Origin: Epinephelus fuscoguttatus
Lineage: Eukaryota > Chordata > Actinopteri > Perciformes > Serranidae
Assembly: GCF_011397635.1 (NCBI RefSeq)
Contig: NC_064755.1
Location: 38,298,059 to 38,362,058 of the forward strand
DNA: 64,000 nucleotides
Direction of reading: 5' to 3'
A program made the position numbers and the translations under genes. Shown in pieces: positions 1 through 11,300 of this stretch; positions within the stretch are counted from its first letter, which is position 1; each line of letters starts with the position of its first letter. Under the pieces are notes generated by a model. It ran no database searches, was not told where the DNA came from, and saw only the letters and a program-made list of their open reading frames with translations.

Positions 1-405
1 GGACGTGTTGTTGGTTCAGAGATGGTCTTCTGCAGACCTTGGTTGGAACCAGTGGTTATTTGAGATCCTGTTGCCTTTCTATCATCTTGAACCAGTCTGG
101 CCATTCTCCTCTGACCTCAGCAAGGTATTTTTACCCAGAGAACTGCTGCTCACTGGATATTTTCTCTTTTTGGGACCATCCTCTGTAAACCCTACAGATG
201 ATAGTGTGTGAAAATCGATCAGCAGTTTCTGTTTAAAGGACGTTTCTTCCACATTCTGATGCTTAGTTTGAACTTCAGCAGGTCGACTTGATCATGTCTA
301 CATGCCTACATGCATCAAGTTGCTGCCATGTGATTGGATGATTAGTTATTTGCGTTAACAAGCAGTTGACTAGGTGTACCTAAAAAAGTGGTTGGTGAGT
401 GTATA
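1..405. repeat. Dispersed teleost repeat in upstream scn intron
   Basis: This stretch resembles a very common fish interspersed repeat that I recognise from memory. Signs are the run AACCAGTCTGGCCATTCTCC near 93, GTAAACCCTACAGATG near 186, TGCTGCCATGTGATTGG near 321 and the ending GTACCTAAAAAAGTGG ... GTGAGTGTA near 376-402. It lies in an intron of the sodium channel gene. The remaining sequence to 565 shows no further exon. Confidence 0.55.
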
Positions 406-565
406 ACCACGTTATCTTCACAAACACACTCATATATACAAATAAGTTCCCTCTGTGGTACAGACCAGTGGTTCAGACCTCAGCATGTATGACACAGACT
501 GATGATGATGATAATAATGATGAAAAACTTTGTATGGATAAAATCTGTTGAATGTGTCTGTTTAG

Positions 566-641
566 AAACATCCTGAAGTCCAGCAGCGCAAAGACGATGA
601 AGATGATAAAGGAAACCCACCTGACGACTGCTGTAGTGACA
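566..641 (+). CDS. scn exon: end of DII-DIII linker
   Basis: A short acidic exon reads [16 protein letters not shown] and then NPPDDCCSD. It is preceded by a TTTAG acceptor and followed by GTATGA. Its last base joins the AG that starts the next exon to give a lysine, so the protein continues ...CCSDKCYRCCPC. Other Nav channels have a similar Asp/Cys-rich run just before domain III. This is the least certain exon because the linker is poorly conserved. Confidence 0.6.
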
Positions 642-718
642 GTATGAGTCTTTCTGAATAAGTGATGAAGAACAGGAGCCGATCAGTGATCAATAACAGC
701 CCTGATAAATCTCTGTGC

Positions 719-758
<40 letters not shown>

Positions 759-2213
759 TTCAGAGTGTTACCGTTGCTGTCCATGCCTGGACATAGACAC
801 ATCCCAGGGTGGAGGAAGGGTCTGGTCCAGCTTCAGGAGAGCCTGTTGCTCCATCATTCAACACAAATACTTCGAGTACTTCGTCATGTTCATCCTCCTG
901 CTGAGCAGTGCAGCTATGGTAAACACAAACATACTAACACTGAGCCTCATTCACCAGCTGTTCTCAAGAAAAACAATTTCTACTTAGAACGCACTTGTGA
1001 AGCACCAACTAGTTCACCTGGTAGAGCGGGTGCTCCATGTACAAAGTAGGGCTGGGCAATATATAACAAACAAGACTTTCACCCAAGAGAGCAGTGATCA
1101 CGTCCGTAAGATTCTTAAGCCAAACCCTGTTTTCGTTGCCTAAACCCAACCCAAAAAACAATGCATGCAACAGGCAGAACTTGACATGGTGTCCCAGGAC
1201 GTCAACAGCTAACGCACCCACAGTACCTTGCATGTTGGATGTGGACGTGGACAGTCCATGACCAAACGTCGATTTGTGACAAGGTCGGAGTGCGAGTGTG
1301 TTGCACTCACAAGTTCCCCAGCAACACTAAGAGACACAGAGCTGCTCCTCTGAGTGAAGTCTGGTGTATGAAGTTCAGACACAGTCACACTGGTGTGACA
1401 TCACAGGCTGCTGCAGGAGACAGGAGCAGCTGTTGAATAGATTTTTTTTGTTTAATTCAACTTGTAATAAACAGTTAACAACACTTCAGTTGTACAAATC
1501 AACCTGTAGAGTGACCTCACACACCTGGTCAGGTGCTAACACGGCTGTTGGTGTGAACAGATGTTTGAGGACATTTACCTGCATCAGCGTCTGGTCTTAA
1601 AGGAGATCCTGTTGAGAGCAGACCAGGTGTTTACCCTGCTGTTCCTGATAGAGATGCTTCTCAAGATCATCGCCTTCGGACTCAAGAAATACTTCACCGA
1701 CGCCTGGTGCTGGCTCGACTTCCTCATCTTAGACGTAAGAACCAAACAAACAACACGATCAATAAAAAGCTGATTATTGCTAATGTATAAATAACTGTCT
1801 TTTAATAGCTGCTGGTTTAACAGGTTTGACCTCAAGGTAACTTAACGTGATGGTAACCATAGCAACAGAACCAGTGCTTCTATTGGGAAATAGACAGGTA
1901 CCAGTGTTGTTTGTGCCAGTTAGTACTGGGTAAACTGGTCCCAGTCTTGGTGTTAACGCTGTGTTGTGTCTTCCAGGTATTTCTGGTTTCTCTGGCAGCC
2001 GACACATTTGGATTCTCTGAACTGGGAGCCATCCAGTCTCTGAGGACCCTGAGGGCTCTGGGGCCCCTGAGGATCCTGTCTCGCACCAAGGGCCTGAGGG
2101 TGAGAATCAATACAACTATCAATAAGTTTATGTATTAATCAATACAGATATCAATACAGTTATCTACTAATCAACACAGTTATCAGTACATTCACATACT
2201 AATCAATACAGAC

Positions 2214-2251
<38 letters not shown>

Positions 2252-5200
2252 TTTATTTATAAAGCCCAATATCACAAATCACAATTTGCCTCAGAGAGCT
2301 TTACAGCATACGACATCCCTCCTGTCTCTCTACCTGTCTCTGTGCAAGTCTTTACCTGTCTCCTTCTCTACCTGTCTCTGTGCAGGTCCTTACCTGTCTG
2401 TCTCTGTACATTTCTTTACCTGTCTCTCTCTCTCTACCTCCCTCTGTGCAGGTCCTTACCTGTCTCCTTCTCTACCTGTCTCTGTGCAAATCTTTACTTG
2501 TCTCCTTCTCTACCTGTCTCTGTGCAGGTCCTTACCTGTCTCTCTCTCTAACTGTCTCTGTGCAAGTCTTTACTTGTCTCCTTCTCTACGTGTCTCTGTA
2601 CATGTCTTTACTAGTCTCCTTCTCTACCTGTCTCTGTACATGTCTTTACTTGTCTCCTTCTCTACCTGTCTCTGTGCAGGTCCTTACCTGTCTTCTTCTC
2701 TACCTGTCTCTGTGCAGGTCCTTACCTGTCTCTCTCTATGTCTCTGTACATGTCTTTACTTGTCTCCTTCTCTACGTGTCTCTGTGCAGGTCCTTACCTG
2801 TCTCTCTCTACCTGTATCTGTGCAAGTCTTTACCTGTCTCTCTCTACCTGTCTCTGACTAAGTCTATATCTGTTTCTCTCTACCTGTCTCTGTGCAGGTC
2901 CTTACCTGTCTCCTTCTCTACGTGTCTTTGTGCAGGTCCTTACCTGTCTCTCTCTACCTGTCTCTGTGCAGGTCCTTACCTGTCTCCTTCTCTACGTGTC
3001 TCTGTGAAGGTCCTTACCTGTCTTCTTCTCTACGTGTCTCTGTGCAGGTCCTTACCTGTCTCCTTCTCTACGTGTCTCTGTGCAGGTCCTTACCTGTCTC
3101 CTTCTCTACGTGTCTCTGTGCAGGTCCTTACCTGTTTCTATGTCTCTGTACATGTCTCTCTCTCTACCTGTCTCTGTGCAGGTCTTTACCTGTCTTTCTC
3201 TACCTGTCTCTGTACAGGTTTTTACCTGTCTCCTTCTCTGCCTGTCTGTGTGCAGCTGGTGGTGCAGACGATGGTGCGGAGCTTCCCGTTCCTGTTTGAT
3301 GTGTTGCTGGTCTCTCTGGTCGTCTGGTTGATCTTCAGTGTTAGTGGAGTGGAACTGTTTGCTGGAAAGTTTTATTACTGCTTCAATGAGACATCGGAGG
3401 AGATTTTCACAGCAGACGCTATCAACAATCGTACCCAGTGTTTGGAACTGGTAATGATGAACTTCACCGAGGTCAGGTGGAAGAACGCGCACTTAAACTT
3501 CGACAGCGTGGCAAATGGTTACCTGGCGCTGCTGCACCTGGTCAGTCTGTAGACTCAACACACACACACACACACACACTGACACACAGGAAGTGAAAGT
3601 CTGAGCCACACAGTTTATAGATGAGTCCAGGTTGTAAGTGATCATTACTGTTAAGTCACGTAGGGCACTGTGATGTTTATAATAACCAATTATACGTTGG
3701 AAATAATGAACTGTAGTTGAAATAAAAACTAAATTCAGTTTTAACTGGTGACTTAAACTCTTTGGGTCTCATTCAGGAAATGTTAAACCTGTGAATAGAT
3801 TTGCACATAAAAATCCTTGGTACTAAGAACCTACTGTGGACTCATGAACGAAAATTTGGATTTCATCGTAGACACGTGTGTATGTTTGTTCGTGAATGCC
3901 AATCATTAACTGTCACCACCACAGAAGGTCACACCACATTTAGGTCCCCAAATCATCCAATTGGACAATGGGAAAAAAGATGACAAAAGAAGAGATGACA
4001 TGGGGTGTTTTTCCACTCTGAGTTGAAGCTTTTTCAACTCGAGGAGTTCAGAGTGCTGCCCTTCCACATGCAAATGAGGAAAGCCTGAGGCAGAGACCAA
4101 CCTCCCTGCCCTGTCATGCGCCTACATGGAAAGCCTAAGGCAGGGAGAGCAGCAGCAAACACCCCCCGGGAACAGAACAAAGCAGCATCAATGACAAACA
4201 GAAATGACATTGATAAGTCAGACACAACATGAAAACGAGGAGCAGGGGTGGAGGCAGGTTGCAAAGTGGCTGGCAGAGGAAGCAGCAACAGTAGGCAGGC
4301 CAGAGCAGTTTAAAGAGGGCGTCCTGAATGAGACTCACCAATTGGTTGCATAGACAGGAATCATGTGATCTATAAGCTGACTCCCTTCCATCAATCAGCT
4401 GCTCCATCAGTTGATTGGACTGTTTGAGATCAGCTGATGTTGCTGGGATGTGAGCAGAGCTTGACACCTTGTCCTGCCTGAACTAACACTATGCTCAATG
4501 TCTTTAAACGTTACGGTTACGACTGAAAATGACAACAGAAATAAACAAGTTTGCTGATTTTGTGTTTTCTCAGTTTAAACCCATTGCCAGGTCATACAGG
4601 CAAAAGTTCCCATAAAAAGCGTCATGAGTAGCTCAGTTAAAGTTTGAGATTTCTCCTCTCAGAGATGATCTCTCAGTTTAAAACTTCATACTTGATGTTT
4701 GGCATGAAACCAGTTTAAATCTGAGTTTAGCCTGATAACAGTCCATGTGAACTGACAAACTTAAATTCAGTGTTTTTACTATGAAGTTCTGTGTCGTTTC
4801 TCTGTCAGGCGCTGTCATCAGACTTTTATGATGTCATGTACGCGGCTGTGGACTCCAGATGGGTTGGTACACCAACTGTCAGCTTTACTCATACCATCAC
4901 TGATACTGGGACTGATACTGGTCTGTGTGTGTGTGTGTGTGTGTGTGTGTCTATAGGTGGAATCTCAGCCGGTCTATGAGAATTCGCTGTACATGTACAT
5001 GTTCTTCATCTTTTTCATCATCATCAGTTCTTTCTTCACCTTAAACTTCTTCATCAGAGCCATCTTGGACAACCTGCAGAGAAGCAAGATAGGTCTTTAC
5101 ACTCACTGACACACAGACAAACACACAGACTCACAGACAGGCTCAGAGACAGACAGACAGGCTGAAAATGGACAGACAGAGACAAACGGACAGAGAAACA

Positions 5201-5327
5201 GGCTGAAAGACAGATAGACACACACACACACACAAAGACAGACTGAGAGACACACAGTGAGACAGACAGACACACACACACACACACACAGACACAGACA
5301 GAGAGACAGACTGAGAGACATACAGTG

Positions 5328-5397
<70 letters not shown>

Positions 5398-8300
5398 ACA
5401 GACTGAGACACTTGGTGTTTATTCTGTGTCTTTACTTGGTGTTTATTTTGTGTCTTTTTTTCCATCTTTACTCTGCAGGTAAACATATTTTCATCACAGA
5501 GGAGCAGCATAAAGAGTGGATTGCTGTGAAGAAACGTCTGCGGACCCCTCCGAGAGCTGTTCCAAGACCTCAGGTGGGTTCACGTCCTTCCTGTCGCTCT
5601 GCGTCCACAGTAGAGTTCACATTCAGCCAGCAGTCCTGTTACCATGTCAGCAGAAACCAGGTATCTGTAACCACCTGATCCAGAGGGGTATCCCAGGTAG
5701 GAGGTTCAACAAACTCAAAATCCTCTCCCGGCGTAAAGCATTGCGAATTAATTCTGCCTCAACATCGATGGGATTTCCTACATACGGACAGCCCATGTCT
5801 GTCTGACAGCTTGCTTCAGGGTCGGCAGTAGGGAGGAGACAGGATGAAATCAGGCTTCTTAACCTGCCAGCGAGCAGGTTAGGTTCACAGTGTCAGTTGC
5901 CATGGTGACTGACTCAGAATTTGACTTACCTGTCTTTCTGGAACTGAAAACCCAGAGTTTCCCTCATTTCAGGGTTAACATACTCAGAGTTTTCACTAAA
6001 CCCAGTTTCTGGAATGCCCCCCACGTGTGTCATCAACTCAAGTTAAGTAGTCATGAGTGTCCTTGCCATGACAGGCGGCAACAGAAGTTACAGAAAAGCA
6101 ACATAGAACAAAAGTCGGCTTTTGTGAATCACGTGCACTATGTTTTATCAGCATTCAAGACGAGCTTTGGATTGTACAGGAACTGTTGAACAGTACTGAA
6201 TGATTGTTGAATCTCTGAGAGGGCCTGAGTCTGAGCCACGGGGTCCAGACTTGTCCGTAGTCATTAGTTCAAGGTCCACACAGTTTGATAGATTCAGCGT
6301 CATACTTGTGTTTGGCCATGTCGTCGAGCTAGTGTGCTGTCACTGTTAAGTTGCTGTCCATTAGTCACTCACTCAGCAGGAAACAGCACTTAAAAATAAA
6401 AGCTTTGTGTCAGAAATTCACTGCACTTAAAAACAAAGTCACTTGTTGCCCATTCAGAATAGACCCGTGACCCACTTTTGGACCACGAACAATTTGTGGA
6501 CAGTAAAAACAAGATGTTTTTCTCTTATCTTGCTAAAAGTTCTCTCAAAAAAATCTGTTACCTAAGAGAAGAACAAAATGTCACAATGGGCACTTTTCAG
6601 CCTCCATACATGCCATCTCCTCAGCTCATTCAGTAATTTCCCACTCACGCTGCCTCGTCACCACACCTACCTGCCAGCCTATCGCCTGTGGTCCACCATG
6701 CCCACCTCATCAGGCTAACGCTGCTCATCTGTGGATCATTGCCTCCTGTCACTATGAAGACGCCTGCTTCACAGACACTCCTTGCCAGATTGTTCTTCGC
6801 CTACATGCAAGACTTCCCAGCGTTTGTTTCTAGACTGCTTCCTCTGTATCAACCCTGCCTGTCCCTGAGCTGCGGATCAATACTATTCCCCTGGAGACTC
6901 TGAAACTGAAAACTGACTCTCTCTGTTGTTTCACCAGTCTGTACATCCTTGTATTTACTGAAATGGTTTATTTAAGCTCAGTATAAACTGTTCCGCCTGT
7001 CCCTGGTGTTGCTTTTGGGTCCAAACTCCACCCGTTACACAAAAAATAAGAAAACACTGGTAAATCCCAGAAACTAGTGTCTACTAACAAAACACTCATC
7101 TGAGAACAATTTAGAAAAACAATCAGATGTTGAATTCGATTCGGTGATTTGATTTCACCAAATGTTGCCAGAACACGTTCAGTTACTCTTCAGTTCTTCA
7201 GATGTTTGAGGCAAATTCTAGAAACTCAGTACAAAGACTGTCTGAATGTTCTCATGAGATTAACTATGACACTTATTTCAGTGATTGTTCGGATCAGCAG
7301 ACAAGACTCTAGAACATGTTCTGTGGTAGGGAACGTGGTTCTAGAGTTCTCTGGAAAAGATCTATGTCACTGATCCAAGGTTTGATTTCAGAGTTCAATC
7401 AATGTTCCAGTTCTGTTGTTCCCACCAGCTTTTCTAGAATCCGCCAAGTGTTGCTAGAATGTGTTGGAATGAGTTCTCGAGAGGGGTAAGAAGTTGGAAG
7501 GATTTTAGGATATAATGAGACAGCATGAACTGAAGCCCACTGAGTCTCAGCTTAGTGCCTCTTTAACACACTCTTCAATGTAGGCTGGTAGTGGTCAAAT
7601 AAACTCTGGTTTCTAAGTTTCTCTGCTCTGATGTTGTCTGGTGTTTCCTTTTTCAGAATGCTTGCCAGGCTTGGCTCTTTGACCTGGTGACTAAACTACC
7701 ATTTAATATTTTCATGGCGATTGTGATCTGCCTGAACGTGGTTCTCCTGATGGTTGAGACAGACCAGATAAGCATGCAGGCGGAAATCATCCTGTACTGG
7801 TCCCACCTGGTCTTCATCCTCATCTTCCTCATTGAGTTCATTCTGAAGATCATTGCGCTCAGACAGCACTACTTCACCGACGGATGGAATGTGCTCGACT
7901 TCTTAGTGCTCATCTTCACCATCGTAGGTGAGTCAGCAAGGTTTCCTGTGATGATGTCATCATCTCCTCATTGCAGAACACTTCGATTGATTCATTAAAA
8001 TTTCCTTTAATTCAACGCACAACTTAGTCTTGGATCTTAGGAACAAGATCAAATAACATTCTCGTTTGGTCAGCGTTGTTTTTAAGGGTCCAAGCAACGA
8101 AACTAGCTGCTGGACACAAATGTTTTTGTTCTCATTATTAGGGGTTTAAGCCTGAAGGGCTGAAACCCTGTTGTTTTTGTACGAATTTATTAATTTTTCT
8201 TCAGAAATGTTTCTGCAAATTCCCGTAAGATGGCACATCACATGAAATTTTCATCAGTGATTGCAAGTTGTGTGGGAACGCTGCTCACAAATATGACCCT

Positions 8301-11300
8301 AATCGCCAGATGGCCCTAATTATAGTGCCCAAAAATTAAGTATTGGAAAGGCCACGCCCCTCACACCATTAGTCCAGTTACCTTGAAATCCGACTTACAG
8401 TTCCATGCTCCATGAGCATGTCCCTGAAATGTTTATCAAATTGGTCAACAGGAAGCAACGGTGTCACCAAAGGAGGGCGTAGCCCTGTGGAGATTTGGAT
8501 GTAAATGTATGAGCATCTGTTCGATTGTCATAAAACATGTTGAATATTTTCAGTGGAGGTGTTGTTAACTGTGAAAGATCTTGATCCAAGCTAGTGTTCA
8601 AGTTTTTATTGCTGGCTTGAACCCCAGAGTTGCTGCTTGCGGCTTCATTTCTTCTTCTTCCTTTCTTGATATTTTTCTCTGCTGAAAATGTTTGAGCAGC
8701 AAAAACTGTAAGAAACTCACAAAAATTGGCAGGTGGGTTTCAAATTCCACCCACTTCCCAGGCACAAAAAGTGTCACTCAAGGTGGTGCTCTAACAATCA
8801 AGTTAATGATTTTGCAAACCGCTTGGCTTAGGGTGCTATCACACCTGCCCTGTTTGGTTTGGTTCAATCGAACTCAAGTTTGTTTGCCCCTTACGTGCGG
8901 TTCCTTTGGGCAGATGCAAACACAGCAATCACACTCGCTTCCACACCAAAACAACCTGACCAAGACGTTCTTGAAGAGTTGGTCTCGGTCCAGTTACAAA
9001 CAAAGTTTGGTGCTGTTTGTTTGTGGTGAGAACGTGTTCCGACCTCAGTCAGATTAAATAAATAGTTTCTTAATTTCTTATGTTCTTGGGTATTTTTTGT
9101 TATGTACAGATATGCACTGATGACTGGTGGGCAATATGTATGTTGATGTATCCAGTGTCAGTTCTCTGATCATGAGATGAGGGTCTGCCCATTGGTCCGA
9201 CAGCCCATTGGTCCGACCATATTAAACCCATTGTTCTGAAGTCCTGTTGTACCGAAATCATCATGATGCCCTGTGGTTAAGGTCTGGTTAGGTTTAGGCA
9301 CAAAAACCTCTTGGTTAGGGTCAGGAAAAGATCATGGTGTGGGTTAAAATGAAAAAGAAAGTGGCAAACACATAAGCCGTGAGCCTGCTCCACCTCAAGC
9401 CTTTCCCAGCTGACCCAGAGCCGGTCGCGGCGCAACATCAAGGCAGAAATACGCCCGCCGGGAGCCATTCAGCAGCGCGGAGAGCTCCCCACACAATCCG
9501 GAGCCCAGAGTTAATAACAGGAGGTTATGGTGTTTCACTCTCTTCTCTCTATGGCACTTGTATCTCGACCAGTAGCCTACTTTTGTTGCATTTGCTGATC
9601 TTCTATGGTACACAAATACAGTATAGCCTAGTATAATCACATATCAGAACAACGGGACATCGGACTAATGGGATGTCGGACCAATGGGCTGTCGGACCAA
9701 TGACATGGACCCCCTCATAATAGTGTGCACTGGAGCCCATTGTAACCACTTTATGCCACTGGCCAGGAGCCATGTCTTCCTGGTGGTGCAGTGCTGGGAA
9801 TACAGAGGTTTAAGGTTCGAAGCCCTAGGTGGGCATGAAATAAAAATTCTATACAAATTCAATACATTTTCACTGAAGGTCAAAGTCACATCAAATGTTT
9901 TGCTTATTGTCAGTTGAAAAAGACACAAGCATTCAAATGATTGCAGTTTGCTCTGACCCTGATAAATGCCTCTTGCAGTATTAATACTTATTTAATTTCT
10001 TTTTAACCCAGAATAGTGACCGTTCCCTTTTTTACTTGTAGACCTTTTCCACTCCAGACACTTAAAGACCTTTGGCTGAAGGAGTAAAGCGAGATTTATA
10101 CTTCTGTGTTAAATTGACGGCGTAACTACGATGTAGGCTCAGCGTTGACACAGAGCCTACACTGTAGCCTGACATGCACCTCCCCAGTAACTACACATCG
10201 TGGCGACGCAGACCTCCTGTCTGTTTCTGTCAGCTGAAACCTTTTCCCTCAGTGGAAACTAAGCTTTTGTTTAATTTCACAGTTAAGAAACAACAAAATG
10301 TGAAGACAATAAAGCCTTCACAAAAATAGCATTTTACGTCTTGTGTGTGATTTATCCTGGCTTCATAGTTGAGGAATGCTTCACTCATTGTTAGACTAAT
10401 TCACACAATGTAAAATGCCATAGGCTTGTGCTAATAACGTTAGTGTGATTTATTTGTTTGGAAAAGGTGTTTAGTATAAGACAGCTGTTCTGTTGGTGAA
10501 TCTTGTGAGTTGTAATGGGGCTGAATTTTGTAACGTTGCCTCTGTTAAATGTTGCTGTTGTCCCTGGTTTCATATGAGAAGAGGAAAAGTCTGCTAGCCG
10601 CTAGGCTAATTTATACAATGTAAAATGCCATAGGCTTGTGCTAATAGTGTTAGCATGTTGTATTTGTGGGGAAAATGTGTCCAGATAAAGACAAGTGTTT
10701 GTCTGTGAATGCTGCGAGTTATAGTGAAGCTGATTTATGTACTTGTGTTTGAAAGTGTCTCTATTAAGCCATGTTTAATGTGTGTTTAATGTGTGTTTGG
10801 AATCAACTAAACCTTACAGTACTTCAGAGAAACCTTGTTGCCAACCAGTGTTTTGGAGGTGTAACTGCAGAGTGACACAGACACACCACCACACAGGTAT
10901 AAATGTTCACAATGGCGTAGGCGATGTGCATAGGCTACCACATAGGGTCTGCACAGAGCTGACACACAAGTATAAATCTCGCTTTACTCAACACCCTGGA
11001 AATCTCATCTGAAATCACAGTCACATGGAAACAACCAGTCAGTCCTAATCCCCCCACACTGGTAATACAATGATACCGATGGTTAATAGTGGGGCAGCTG
11101 TGGCTGTGTAGGTAGAGTGGGTCATCTCTTTCCAGTGGTTCCTGCCCACATGCCAAAGTGTCCTTGAGCAACACACTGAATTGTGGTAGCTTGTGTAATA
11201 CCTGTGTGAGTGTGTGTGTGAATGGGTGAATGAAATGTGCTTTGGATAAAACTTTGATATAAATATTTAAATGCATGTTGTCCACAGAGCCCACGGGAGA

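Noticed and set aside
1008..1047. A tRNA gene
   Set aside because: Only an A-box-like head is present; no cloverleaf or B box could be formed, so it is a SINE fragment.
2286..3240. Open frames of 190-390 aa, Leu/Ser/Cys-rich, on +
   Set aside because: They are translations of the 38-bp minisatellite; only the final part from 3,256 is real channel exon.
5054..5510. Antisense Cys/Val/Ser-rich open frames
   Set aside because: They translate the (CA)n/(GACA)n microsatellite.
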